From positions 124,001 to 188,000 of the forward strand of contig NZ_FOXJ01000003.1 in assembly GCF_900115685.1 (NCBI RefSeq): a stretch of DNA of 64,000 bases, written 5' to 3'. Shown in pieces: positions 9,273-17,445 of the stretch. This stretch comes from Variovorax sp. 770b2 (GTDB taxonomy: Bacteria > Pseudomonadota > Gammaproteobacteria > Burkholderiales > Burkholderiaceae_C). The notes beneath the pieces are model-generated. The model saw only the letters and a program-made list of their open reading frames with translations, did no database searches and was not told where the DNA came from. Both the position numbers and the translations under genes were made by a program. Every line of letters starts with the position of its first letter. The stretch's first letter is position 1.

Positions 9273-10115
9273 ATGCCTGTTTCCGACACTCCCGACACCC
9301 TCGTGCAGCGCCCCGACGCGCCGCTGGTGGACACGCACGTCCACGTCTTCCGCAAGAACATGCCGCTGCTGCCCGACCCGCGGCACAGCCCCGACTACGA
9401 GTTCACCGCGCAGCAGCTGGAGGCCACGCTGGACGAACACGGCGTGAAGTTCTGCGTGATCGCCGCGGCCAGCCCCTGGGGCGACTGCAACGACTACATG
9501 GCCGAGGCGCTGCGCACGCGGCCGCTGTGGCGCGGCACCGCGATCCTCGATCCGTCCACCACCCGCCACGAACTCGAGGCACTGGCGCGCGAGGGCTTCG
9601 TCGGCGTGCGCCTGCCCTTCATCAGCATGAAGGAGCTGCCGGACCTTTCGAGCTTCGACTACCGCAAGTTCCTGTACCGGCTCGCCGACATGGACTGGCA
9701 CGTGCACCTGCACCTGGACGGCCCCCGCATCCCACAGGTGCTGCCGCACCTGGAGCGCTCGGGCGTGAAGATTGTGATCGACCACATCGGCCGGCCCGAC
9801 CCGGTGCTGCGCGAGCGCTGCGCGGGCTTCGAAGCCGTCACGCGCTCGGTCGAGAAGGGCCGCACCTGGGTCAAGCTGTCGGGCGGCTACCGCCTGGGCG
9901 ACCATGCCGCGGAACTCGCCCGCGAACTGTGTTGGCGCGTGGGCCACGACCGCATGCTGTGGGCGAGCGACTGCCCCTTCGTGGGCGTGGAGTCCACCAC
10001 CTACGCGAGCACGATCGCGTGGCTCGACGAGGCGGTGCCCGATGCGGCGATGCGCCGCGTGCTGGGGCTCAACGCCATCGACCTGTACTTCCGCAACCCG
10101 CGCGGCGCCGCGTGA
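9273..10115 (+). CDS. Amidohydrolase 2-family hydrolase (TIM barrel)
   Basis: A 280-residue metal-dependent hydrolase of the amidohydrolase 2 group, which includes 2-pyrone-4,6-dicarboxylate lactonase and related lactonases. The first metal motif is DTHVHVF near residue 22; later motifs are HVHLHLDGPR, IVIDHIGRPD and the terminal WASDCPF with the conserved aspartate. ATG 9273 follows the Bug stop by one base. The gene ends in a four-base overlap with the next amidohydrolase, so the three genes form one operon. It resembles its downstream neighbour in size and fold but is not a recent duplicate. A carboxylated lactone is a reasonable but unproven substrate. Confidence 0.75.
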   Translation: MPVSDTPDTLVQRPDAPLVDTHVHVFRKNMPLLPDPRHSPDYEFTAQQLEATLDEHGVKFCVIAAASPWGDCNDYMAEALRTRPLWRGTAILDPSTTRHELEALAREGFVGVRLPFISMKELPDLSSFDYRKFLYRLADMDWHVHLHLDGPRIPQVLPHLERSGVKIVIDHIGRPDPVLRERCAGFEAVTRSVEKGRTWVKLSGGYRLGDHAAELARELCWRVGHDRMLWASDCPFVGVESTTYASTIAWLDEAVPDAAMRRVLGLNAIDLYFRNPRGAA

Positions 10116-11005
10116 TAGTCACCGATGCCCAGGTGCATGTGTGGGAGGCCCACCGGCCCGGGCGCCCGTGGCCCGCTGAGCATCGCGCAAGCCCCGTCTT
10201 CGTTGCCGTGCCCGGCGCCCGGCCGCACCGCGCCGAGCCCATCGGCGCCGAGGAGATGGTCGCCCTGATGGACGCCGCCGGCGTGGCGCGCGCGGTGATC
10301 GTGCCGCCCTCGCCCGTGGGCGACTGCAACGACACCGCGCTGGAGGCGGCCGCGCAATACCCGGGGCGATTCGCCGTGATGGGCCGCATCGATCCGACCG
10401 CGCCCGGTGCACCGCAGGCGCTGGCCTCGTGGCTCGCGCACCCGCACATGGCGGGCATCCGCATGACCTTCCACAAGCCGCCGTGGGACGCATGGCTGGA
10501 CGACGCCACGCTGGACGCGTTCTGGGCCGATTGCGAGCGGCTGGGCATCCCAGTCATGCTGCTCATTCCGGGGCGGCTCGACGCGCTGGAGCGCATCGCG
10601 CGGCGCCATCCCGGGCTCCAGCTGATCATCGACCACCTGGGACGCCGCAGCGACCTGCGCGACGACGCCTGCTTCGCGGACCTGGACGCGATGCTGCGCC
10701 TGGGCGCACTGGAGAACGTTTCGGTGAAAACCTCGGCGGCCCCGTGCTACAGCACCGAGGGCTATCCCTTCGCCAACTTGCGGCCGCACCTCAAGCGCGT
10801 GTACGAGCACTTCGGGCCGCGCCGCACCTTCTGGGGATCGGACGTCTCGCGCTTGCCCTGCACCTACCGGGAGGCGGTGGATCATTTCGTCGAAGCGCTC
10901 GACTTCATTCCCCGCGAGGAACTGCCCTGGGTGATGGGGCGCGGGTTGTCGCGGGTGCTGGGATGGAAGGAACCGCCCATGGAGACTGAAGACACCGCGC
11001 AGTGA
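10112..11005 (+). CDS. Amidohydrolase 2-family hydrolase (second of a pair)
   Basis: A 297-residue metal-dependent hydrolase of the same superfamily as the preceding gene. Motifs seen: DAQVHVWEA near the N-terminus, IRMTFHKPPWD, LIIDHLGRR and FWGSDVSRLP. The start is GTG at 10112, inside the upstream gene's stop (GTGA), indicating translational coupling. It shares with its neighbour the unusual string GDCND (SPWGDCND and SPVGDCND) at the same place in the fold, so the pair may act on related substrates or successive ring-opening steps. It lies in the Bug-amidohydrolase operon. The reaction is not predictable from sequence. Confidence 0.7.
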   Translation: MIVTDAQVHVWEAHRPGRPWPAEHRASPVFVAVPGARPHRAEPIGAEEMVALMDAAGVARAVIVPPSPVGDCNDTALEAAAQYPGRFAVMGRIDPTAPGAPQALASWLAHPHMAGIRMTFHKPPWDAWLDDATLDAFWADCERLGIPVMLLIPGRLDALERIARRHPGLQLIIDHLGRRSDLRDDACFADLDAMLRLGALENVSVKTSAAPCYSTEGYPFANLRPHLKRVYEHFGPRRTFWGSDVSRLPCTYREAVDHFVEALDFIPREELPWVMGRGLSRVLGWKEPPMETEDTAQ

Positions 11006-11108
11006 ATTTCCGGCGGTCAATCGCACACGCAGCCAGGTGGGCGAGAGGCGCACCGGGCGATGGTGCAGAGCGAAGCCAAAGGCAAGCCGGTCGTCGTGAC
11101 CTGGCCGC

Positions 11109-11993
11109 TCAACGTGCCTTGAGCGCCCACAGCGCGTCGAGCACGCGCTGCGTCGCGCGTTCGACATGGCCCGACCGGTGGGCAATGCCCAGCTCCCGCC
11201 AAAGGGCCGGGCGCAGGGGACGCATCGCGATGCGCGCGTCCGGCTGCAAAGCGCCCGCCTCATGCGGCAGGAGCGTCGCCCCGTAGCCTGCAGCAACGAG
11301 GCTCTTGATGGCATCGTTGTAGTTGAGTTCGATCCGTGGTGCAGGCCGGTGGCCACCGAGCGCGAACCATTCCGAGACGAGGCGCGACAGGCGCGTGGTG
11401 GCGTCGTTGAGGATCAGCGGCTGCGTCGCGAGCCACGCCGGCGAGACCCTGGCGGGAGCGCTCCAATCGGCCGGCAGGAAGGCCATGACGGGGTCGCGGC
11501 GCCAAGGCCGGATCGTGAGCCCCGCGACCGGCGACTGCGGCAGCGCGACCAGCCCGATGTCCAGCTTGCCTTGCGCCAGGTGCGCCAGCGCGTCCTGCGA
11601 GGTCAGCACCGCGATCTGCACATCGATGTCCGGATGATCCTGGCGAAGCCGCGCGATGGCTTGCGGCAGCAGGTGCGAGATCGCGCCCGTCGAGGCGCCG
11701 AGCCGCACGCGTCCGGCCAGCCCGAGCACCTGCCGGCTCACGTCGTCCAGCGTCGACTCGATCTCGACCAGCAGCCGGCGCGCACGTTCCACCAGCAACT
11801 CGCCGACTGCGGACGGCCGCACGTTCCCGCGCCGCCGGGACAGGAGCGGAGCGCCCACGCGTCGCTCCAGCTCGGCGATGTGCAGGCTGACCGTCGGCGG
11901 CGCGAGATGCAGCACCTGCGCCGCGGCCGCGAAGGAACCGTGGTCTGCGATCGCGACCAGCGTGCGCAAGCGGTCGAGGCTGATTTCGCGCAT
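11109..11993 (-). CDS. LysR-family transcriptional regulator (next to argC)
   Basis: A 294-residue LysR regulator: helix-turn-helix in about residues 4-62 (LDRLRTLVAIADHGSF, VLHLAPPTVSLHIAELE), then an effector domain with LGASTGAISHLLPQAIARL at its start. ATG 11993 begins the family N-terminus. It is divergent from the argC-like gene at 12116 over a 122-bp spacer containing an AT-rich tract, so that gene is the probable target. The downstream side is a convergent gap of about 100 bp to the amidohydrolase pair. LysR control of an argC is uncommon and suggests use outside housekeeping arginine synthesis. Confidence 0.85.
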   Translation of the reverse strand: MREISLDRLRTLVAIADHGSFAAAAQVLHLAPPTVSLHIAELERRVGAPLLSRRRGNVRPSAVGELLVERARRLLVEIESTLDDVSRQVLGLAGRVRLGASTGAISHLLPQAIARLRQDHPDIDVQIAVLTSQDALAHLAQGKLDIGLVALPQSPVAGLTIRPWRRDPVMAFLPADWSAPARVSPAWLATQPLILNDATTRLSRLVSEWFALGGHRPAPRIELNYNDAIKSLVAAGYGATLLPHEAGALQPDARIAMRPLRPALWRELGIAHRSGHVERATQRVLDALWALKAR

Positions 11994-12115
11994 GTGAGAT
12001 CTCTTCTTCAGGAAAAATGAACCAGAGGTTTGCCAAATTCAACTTTTCATATTTTATCGATCGAGGAAAAATCCGACATATCCATCCAAAGAGCCATGCA
12101 GGAGCGCGCAACACC
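11994..12115. promoter_or_regulatory. Divergent promoter region between LysR and argC
   Basis: This 122-bp spacer is clearly richer in A and T than its surroundings, particularly 12020-12080, where runs such as TTTTCATATTTTATCGATCG occur. It must carry promoters for both the LysR gene and argC. ATCGAT and the flanking T-rich half could be part of a LysR site, but no clean T-N11-A palindrome stands out, and no exact -35/-10 pair can be asserted. Confidence 0.4.
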
Positions 12116-13042
12116 ATGAGTCTTCCGACCATCTTCATCGACGGTGACCAGGGCACCACCGGGCTGCAGATCCACGAGCGCTTGCGCGATCGCGCCGACC
12201 TGCAGTTCTTGACCCTGCCGGCAGCCGAACGCAAGGACCCGCAGCGTCGCGAGGAGGCGATCAATGCGTGCGACATCGCGATTCTTTGCCTGCCGGATGC
12301 GGCTGCGCGCGAAGCTGTCGGCTTCATCCGGAACCCGGGCGTTCGTGTGATCGACGCGAGTTCAGCGCATCGCACGCACCCGGACTGGGTCTACGGCTTT
12401 CCCGAGATGGCCCCGGGGCATGCGCAACGGATTGCACAAGCGCGGCGCGTCACCAATCCGGGCTGCTATCCGACAGGTGCCATCGCCCTGTTGCGGCCCC
12501 TGGTGGAAGCGGGCTTGCTGCCGCGCGAATACCCGGCGACCGTCTATGCGACCTCCGGCTATTCGGGAGGCGGAAAGGCCGCGATCGATGCGCACGAATC
12601 GGGCGGCGTGCCGAACGTGGCGCCGTCCCAGGTCTACGGCCTGGCCCTCGCGCACAAGCACACGCCTGAAATCCAGGGCTACGCCGGGCTCGCGCACCGT
12701 CCGTTCTTTGTGCCGGCCTATGGCGCCTACCGGCAGGGAATCGTCCTGACCGTGCCGATCGAATTGCGCTTGCTGGCGAGCGGCGTCGATGGCGCCCGGC
12801 TGCAGGCATGCCTTGCGCATCACTACGCGAACGCGCGCCACGTCAAGGTCATGTCGCTCGAAGAGGCGAAGGCGATGACGCACCTCGATCCGCAGGCGCT
12901 GAACGGAACCAACGACCTGCAGTTGGGCGTGTTCACCAACGCAGGCCACGGCCAGGTGCTGCTCTCCGCCGTCTTCGACAACCTGGGCAAAGGCGCATCC
13001 GGCGCGGCCGTTCAGAACCTGGAGTTGATGCTGGGTGCGTAG
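12116..13042 (+). CDS. argC: N-acetyl-gamma-glutamyl-phosphate reductase, short form
   Basis: A 308-residue NADPH-dependent dehydrogenase. In arginine synthesis it reduces N-acetylglutamyl phosphate to the semialdehyde. The nucleotide-binding N-terminus reads TIFIDGDQGTTGLQI, and the catalytic cysteine lies in NPGCYPTG near residue 118. The length fits the short ArgC class rather than the roughly 340-residue class. ATG 12116 is chosen; the open frame extends 33 codons upstream without family similarity. No other arginine genes flank it, and a LysR regulator is divergent from it, so it may be a second, specialised copy. Whether a housekeeping argC exists elsewhere cannot be seen here. Confidence 0.85.
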   Translation: MSLPTIFIDGDQGTTGLQIHERLRDRADLQFLTLPAAERKDPQRREEAINACDIAILCLPDAAAREAVGFIRNPGVRVIDASSAHRTHPDWVYGFPEMAPGHAQRIAQARRVTNPGCYPTGAIALLRPLVEAGLLPREYPATVYATSGYSGGGKAAIDAHESGGVPNVAPSQVYGLALAHKHTPEIQGYAGLAHRPFFVPAYGAYRQGIVLTVPIELRLLASGVDGARLQACLAHHYANARHVKVMSLEEAKAMTHLDPQALNGTNDLQLGVFTNAGHGQVLLSAVFDNLGKGASGAAVQNLELMLGA

Positions 13043-13060
13043 GAATGCACGGGAGGTCCT

Positions 13061-13636
13061 TCAGGTTCCTGGTCGAGAGAGCGATCGTGTTCCTTGCTTT
13101 TCCGCGTGCTCGATCTGCGCGTGGATCTCCTGGATCACCGCCGCTTTCTCGCGGTTGTAGATTTCCGGGTTGACGGGATCGATCGCATGCGCGCGGTCCT
13201 TGGCCTCTTCATACCGCGTGCGCAGGTCCGGACGCCGCTCGAGGATATCGATGAAGGCCAGCGAGTCCGCATGAACCGGATCGCCGTGGTGGCAGATGTG
13301 GATGTTGATGTTGAACGTGCGTGCGTCGTGCGCGATGCGGCCGCAGACATAGGGCTTTTCGTCCTTGTCGACCCAGACAGCACGGCGATGAAAGCCCAGC
13401 GCCTCGAACGCTTGTTGTGCGGCGCGAAGGTTCTCAGCCTGTGTGATGGCGGCAATGTCCACCATCGGCTTGCCCCGCAAGCCGCGGATGGCGGTGCTGC
13501 CGATGTGGACGAGCGCCACGCCTTCGAGGCGCTCCTGAACGTAGCGTTGCACCTGTGCGAACACCTCGGCATACGCCGGGTCGTAGGGCAGGATGTTGCG
13601 GTGCTCCGGGCTTTCGTCGAACGGGCTGATCTTCAT
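13061..13636 (-). CDS. GrpB-family protein (UPF0157, nucleotidyltransferase-like)
   Basis: A 191-residue protein of the GrpB family, which adopts a nucleotidyltransferase-like fold. Family strings are visible: ILPYDPAYAEVF near residue 15, LVHIGSTAIRGLRGKPMVDI near 43-62, then NINIHICHHGD and a C-terminal helical stretch rich in Glu and Lys. The start ATG at 13636 has an extended GGAGGAGG ribosome site just upstream. The family's biochemical role is poorly defined; some members are fused to dephospho-CoA kinase. It converges on argC with an 18-bp gap and has no evident functional partner here. Confidence 0.8.
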   Translation of the reverse strand: MKISPFDESPEHRNILPYDPAYAEVFAQVQRYVQERLEGVALVHIGSTAIRGLRGKPMVDIAAITQAENLRAAQQAFEALGFHRRAVWVDKDEKPYVCGRIAHDARTFNINIHICHHGDPVHADSLAFIDILERRPDLRTRYEEAKDRAHAIDPVNPEIYNREKAAVIQEIHAQIEHAEKQGTRSLSRPGT

Positions 13637-13703
13637 GGGGCCTCCTCCATGCGGAGGCTCATGCAGAGCAGCCGCGCCGGGCCGATGGTAGCCCGGGCCG
13701 GTG

Positions 13704-13955
13704 TCAGATGCGAGCGCCCTTGCTCATGCATTCCTGATGCAGATCGACTGCATCGCTCACAAGATCGAATGCGATCCACATCACGTTGTCCCGGCACTGT
13801 ACGCCCGCCTCCCACAGCCAGTCGGCGTCGCCGTAGCAGCACCACAGCAGCGACTTCAGCTGCGCGAGCTTGTTTTCGAGAATGTCCGATGCGGTCTGGG
13901 CGGAGACTTCGGGAGGTACCGGCGTGTTGCGCCGGGCTATAGTTCGTTTAGCCAC
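13704..13955 (-). CDS. Small hypothetical protein, 83 residues
   Basis: A small protein that I do not recognise. The N-terminus is basic and polar (VAKRTIARRNTPVPP), followed by a helical core with LAQLKSLLWCCYGDADWLWEAG and then NVMWIAFDLVSDAVDLHQE. It has no signal peptide or membrane segment. The GTG start at 13955 is preferred because AGAAAGAG lies eight bases upstream; a GTG at 13985 would add ten residues without a ribosome site. Upstream on the same strand is a strong GC-rich hairpin that would lie in its 5' leader. It may be a regulatory or island-type protein, but no function is claimed. Confidence 0.45.
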   Translation of the reverse strand: MAKRTIARRNTPVPPEVSAQTASDILENKLAQLKSLLWCCYGDADWLWEAGVQCRDNVMWIAFDLVSDAVDLHQECMSKGARI

Positions 13956-13998
13956 TTGGGGTGCTCTTTCTAAAAGCGGTTGCACTTCATTTGGTCAG

Positions 13999-14029
13999 AC
14001 GGCTGGGGGTTTTTCGCGCCCCCGGCCGT
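13999..14029 (+). terminator. Strong hairpin with terminator-like tail
   Basis: Arms of eleven bases, ACGGCTGGGGG (13999-14009) and CCCCCGGCCGT (14019-14029), pair with a single G-T wobble around a nine-base loop. TTTT follows at 14033-14036, so as a plus-strand transcript it resembles a Rho-independent terminator. No protein gene on the plus strand reads into it, so it would end either a short untranslated RNA or nothing. On the minus strand it would be a stable hairpin in the leader of the gene at 13704-13955. Confidence 0.4.
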
Positions 14030-14040
14030 CGCCTTTTGTG

Positions 14041-14091
14041 CCTCGCGTTTGCATCGATGCGCAAGAGACGCATCGACGACCCGCCGCGAGG
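14041..14091. ncRNA. Candidate structured RNA or regulatory element
   Basis: Two nested perfect stems occur only eleven bases after the preceding hairpin: outer CCTCGCG (14041-14047) with CGCGAGG (14085-14091), and inner TCGATGCG (14054-14061) with CGCATCGA (14069-14076) around a seven-base loop. Nested perfect stems next to a terminator-like hairpin, in a 300-bp stretch with no convincing protein gene (13956-14259), suggest a folded RNA or a cis element. Direction is unresolved and no known RNA family was recognised. The remaining part, 14092-14259, shows nothing I can name. Confidence 0.3.
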
Positions 14092-14259
14092 TAAGCGGTT
14101 CACGCATGTATGGATCGCTGGGTGCTGGCCTCCACGCCCACAAGGTGGGTTCGGTTGATGTCGGGGCATTCACTGTAGAGAAGAGAAGGCCGGCGCGGCA
14201 ACTGAATATGTCGAGAAAGTCTCGGTCCGCGCGGATCAACTGTGAACCGGTGTGACTCG

Positions 14260-15282
14260 CTAGTTTCCTGGCTTGCAGCGCTGCTCTGCCTCGCGTGCAT
14301 CCCGATAGCGCTGCGGCGTCACGCCATGCTGCCGCGCGAATGCACGCTGCAGCGCATCCACCGAACGGAAACCGCTGTGCGCCGCGATGCGCTCCTGCGG
14401 CCACTGCGTCTGCAAGAGCAGTTGCGCAGCCGCGGCCACGCGCGTCTGTTCGACGAAGCGCGCGGGCGTGCTGCCCGTCTCGGCCGCGAACGCGCGCGCG
14501 AAATTCCGCGGGCTCATCTGCACGCGCTCGGCCAACGCCTCGACCGACAGCGCCTCCTGCGGATGCGTGCCGATCCACGCGACCAGCTCGCGCAGCCGAT
14601 GGCTCGCCGCGCCCTGCGCCTGCAACGCCTGGCTCAGCTGCGGCTGTTCCGCGCCGCGCAGCATCGGCAGCGCGAGCGTGCGCGCGATGTCCATCGACAC
14701 GGCGTGGCCGAGATCGTCCTCGACCAAGGCGAGTGCGAGTTCGATGCCGGTCGTGACGCCGGCCGACGTCCACACCGGGCCATCGCGCACGTAGATGCGC
14801 TCGCGCTGCACGCGCGTCTGCGGCCGCAGCGCCTGCAGCTGGTCGCACCAGCGCCAGTGCGTGGTGGCCTCGCGGCCATCGAGCAGGCCCGCCGCCGCGA
14901 GCGCGAAGGCGCCGCTGCACACGCTGGCGACGCGGCGGATGTTCGGTGCGGCCTCTTTCAGCCATACGCCGATGCGGTGCTCGATGATGGCTTCGCGCAC
15001 CGCGGGCTCGTCACCGCCGGCCACGATCAGCGTGTCGATGGTGGCGGGCAACTGCTGCAGCGTCAGCGTGCCGCCGAATTGCAATCCGCCGTTGGTCGAC
15101 ACGGTGCCGCCACCGGGCGATGCGATGTGCAGGCGGTAGGTGCCGGGGCGCATCTCCTCGGCCTTGCTGAACACGCTGGCAGGGCCGGCGGCATCGAGCA
15201 CCTCGACGCCGTCGAACACCACCAGCACCACCTCGCTGGCAGAAACCGCGGTGTCTTCGTCCTTGTGGGTCGGGGTCGGCAT
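14260..15282 (-). CDS. GlxA-family AraC-type regulator with DJ-1/PfpI domain
   Basis: A 340-residue regulator. The N-terminal half (about 10-190) is a DJ-1/PfpI-like domain: VVLVVFDGVEVLDAAGP, then RRVASVCSGAFALAAAGLLDG with the nucleophile-elbow cysteine. The C-terminal half is an AraC DNA-binding domain (MSPRNFARAFAAETGSTPARF and a second helix-turn-helix ending GVTPQRYRD). ATG 15282 has GAGG six bases upstream; a start 15 codons earlier is possible. It is head to head, 43 bp apart, with a lipoprotein that also has a DJ-1/PfpI domain, so it probably regulates that gene and itself. Such regulators often sense small nitrogenous ligands, but none is implied here. Confidence 0.85.
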   Translation of the reverse strand: MPTPTHKDEDTAVSASEVVLVVFDGVEVLDAAGPASVFSKAEEMRPGTYRLHIASPGGGTVSTNGGLQFGGTLTLQQLPATIDTLIVAGGDEPAVREAIIEHRIGVWLKEAAPNIRRVASVCSGAFALAAAGLLDGREATTHWRWCDQLQALRPQTRVQRERIYVRDGPVWTSAGVTTGIELALALVEDDLGHAVSMDIARTLALPMLRGAEQPQLSQALQAQGAASHRLRELVAWIGTHPQEALSVEALAERVQMSPRNFARAFAAETGSTPARFVEQTRVAAAAQLLLQTQWPQERIAAHSGFRSVDALQRAFARQHGVTPQRYRDAREAEQRCKPGN

Positions 15283-15325
15283 TCTTAACCTCGGGTCATC
15301 GTCACGTTGACAGGAGAACAGAGCC

Positions 15326-16462
15326 ATGTGGAGAGCGGTGTGGGCGCTGATCGGCGCCAGTATTGCAGCCTTTGCCCTCGCAGCATGCGGCGCGGGCGCG
15401 CCGCTGCCGCCCGCACAGGCCGATGCGGCCGCCAGGGAGCGCGAGCAGCAGGCCTTCGTGGACGCCCTGAAGCCGCGCCGCGCGGGCAAGCCGGTGGTCG
15501 CGGTGCTCGCTCTGAACGAGGGCACCGAGATGACCGATCTGCTGCTGCCCCACGCGGTGCTGAAACGTGCCAACGTGGCCGATGTGCGGATCGTGGCGCC
15601 CAGGAGCGGGCGGGTGAACCTGTATCCCGCGCTTCAGGTGGAGGGCGCGCAGGACTTCGCGAGCTTCGATCGGGCGAATCCCTCGGGGGCTGACTATGTG
15701 ATCGTGCCCGCGATGATCGTCGAAGACGATCCCGCGGTGGCCGCCTGGCTGAAGCAGCAGGCGGCGCGGGGCGCGCGGGTGATCGGCGTCTGCTCCGGCG
15801 CGCTGGTGGTCGGCCATGCGGGCCTGCTCGACGGCCGGCGATTCGCAGGCCATTGGTACGACCGCAAGACGCTGCGGAAGCGCCACCCCGGCGCGACCTA
15901 CGTGCCGCACCAGCGCTACGTGATGGACCGCGACGTCGCAACGACCACGGGCATCACCGCCTCGGTGCCGACGATGCTGGCGCTGGTCGAGGCGCTCGGC
16001 GGGCCGGCGAAGGCGAAGTCGATCGCCGGTGAATTGGGTGTGACGTCGTGGAGCCCCGAGCACGACAGCGCCCCCTTCGGCCTGAACATGAAGCGAGGTG
16101 GCAGCTACCTGCTCAACAAGGCCGCGTTCTGGCGCGGCGAGCGCTGGCAGGTCGAGGTGCAGAACGGCGCCGACGACATTGCGCTCGCGCTGGCTGCCGA
16201 TGCGTGGACGCGCACGGGGCACGTCAGTGTCGATGCGGTGTCTGCGTCCGGGCCGGTCACGCTGCGCAGCGGCTTGGTGCTCGTGACGCAACCGGCGCGC
16301 GAAGCATCGATGCGCCTGGCGCTGTCTTCGTCGCTCAAGCCGGTGCAGCAACTGGACCGCACGCTGTGCGAGATCGCCGCGCGGCATGGCCAGGCGCGGC
16401 GGGATTGGGTGATGCAGGAGATGGAGTATCCGGGGCCGGTTCCGCCGGATTGCGCGCGTTGA
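15326..16462 (+). CDS. DJ-1/PfpI-domain lipoprotein
   Basis: A 378-residue predicted lipoprotein. The signal peptide ends in the lipobox FALAAC, with Cys near residue 21. A DJ-1/PfpI domain follows: PVVAVLALNEGTEMTDLLLPHAVL, then VIGVCSGALVVGHAGLLDG, whose cysteine occupies the nucleophile-elbow position as in GlxA proteins. The C-terminal 150 residues after about 230 are not clearly DJ-1 and are unassigned. It is divergent from the GlxA-type regulator at 15282 and shares the motif CSGA-GLLDG with it, so enzyme and regulator may bind related ligands. An envelope-anchored DJ-1 protein is unusual. Confidence 0.75.
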   Translation: MWRAVWALIGASIAAFALAACGAGAPLPPAQADAAAREREQQAFVDALKPRRAGKPVVAVLALNEGTEMTDLLLPHAVLKRANVADVRIVAPRSGRVNLYPALQVEGAQDFASFDRANPSGADYVIVPAMIVEDDPAVAAWLKQQAARGARVIGVCSGALVVGHAGLLDGRRFAGHWYDRKTLRKRHPGATYVPHQRYVMDRDVATTTGITASVPTMLALVEALGGPAKAKSIAGELGVTSWSPEHDSAPFGLNMKRGGSYLLNKAAFWRGERWQVEVQNGADDIALALAADAWTRTGHVSVDAVSASGPVTLRSGLVLVTQPAREASMRLALSSSLKPVQQLDRTLCEIAARHGQARRDWVMQEMEYPGPVPPDCAR

Positions 16463-16482
16463 TCGGCCTCATCGTCAGCGGC

Positions 16483-17445
16483 TCAATCGACCCGGATGTT
16501 CCGCGCCCGCGCCAGCGCACTCACCCGGCCCGTCTCGTCCTGCACGAACTTGGCGAACGCCTCGGGCGTGGTGCCCGCGGGCTCCAGGCCGAACTGCAGC
16601 AGCTTCTGCTTCACGGTGGGGTCGTTGACCGCCGCCTGCACCGCCTTGCCCAGTCGCTGCACGACATCCGCCGGCGTGCCCTTGGGCAGGAACACGCCGT
16701 TCCACTCGACCACGTTGTAGCCCGGCAGGCCCGACTCGGCGAGCGTGGGCGTGTCGGGCAGTCCGTTCACGCGCTTGCTGGAGCTCACCGCCAGTGCGCG
16801 CAGCTTGCCCGACTTGACGTAGCCCAGCGTCGAGGCGACGTTCCCGAAGTACGCCGAGACCTGCTCGCCCATCACGTCGGTCAGCGCGGGCGCGCCGCCC
16901 TTGTAGGGCACGTGCATCAGGTTGACCTTGGCCTGCTCGTTCAGCGCCTCGCCCGCCAGGTGCGAGCCGGTGCCGCCGCCTGCCGAGGCGAAGCTCAGCT
17001 TGCCGGGGTTCTTGCGCGCGTAATCCAGGAACTCGGCCACCGTCTTGTACGGCGCGGTGGCGGGCACGACGAGGATCTGCGGCGCTGTGGCCACCAGCGA
17101 GACGGGAATGAAATCCTTCGCCGCGTCGAACGGCAACTTGCGCAGCGACGGATTCACCGAGAACGCGGAGGCGTCGTAGAGCACGGTGTAGCCGTCGGCA
17201 GGCGCCTTGGCCACGTTGTCCTCGCCGATCACGCCGCCCGCGCCGGGCTTGTTGTCGATGACGATCTGCTGGCCGAGCGCAACGCTCAGCTGCTGCGCGA
17301 CGACGCGCGCGGTGTTGTCGGCACCGCCGCCCGCGGCATAGGGCACGACCATGCGGATGGGCTTGTCGGGCCATGCGGCCCAGCCGAGCAACGGGGCGCA
17401 CGCGGCCAGCGCGGCGATCGATTTCAGGATGCGTCTCTTCGTCAT
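16483..17445 (-). CDS. Bug/TctC-family solute-binding protein
   Basis: A 320-residue periplasmic binding protein with a signal peptide (MTKRRILKSIAALAACAPLLGWAAW) and the Bug family start WPDKPIRMVVPYAAGGGAD, followed by IVIDNKPGAGGVIG and VEWNGVFLPKGTP. It is the last gene of the minus-strand catabolic set transcribed from 21475. Its ATG overlaps the amidohydrolase stop by four bases (17442-17445), implying translational coupling. No TctA or TctB permease is nearby. It is one of two Bug proteins in this operon; two distinct binding proteins suggest two ligands or a sensing role. Confidence 0.85.
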   Translation of the reverse strand: MTKRRILKSIAALAACAPLLGWAAWPDKPIRMVVPYAAGGGADNTARVVAQQLSVALGQQIVIDNKPGAGGVIGEDNVAKAPADGYTVLYDASAFSVNPSLRKLPFDAAKDFIPVSLVATAPQILVVPATAPYKTVAEFLDYARKNPGKLSFASAGGGTGSHLAGEALNEQAKVNLMHVPYKGGAPALTDVMGEQVSAYFGNVASTLGYVKSGKLRALAVSSSKRVNGLPDTPTLAESGLPGYNVVEWNGVFLPKGTPADVVQRLGKAVQAAVNDPTVKQKLLQFGLEPAGTTPEAFAKFVQDETGRVSALARARNIRVD

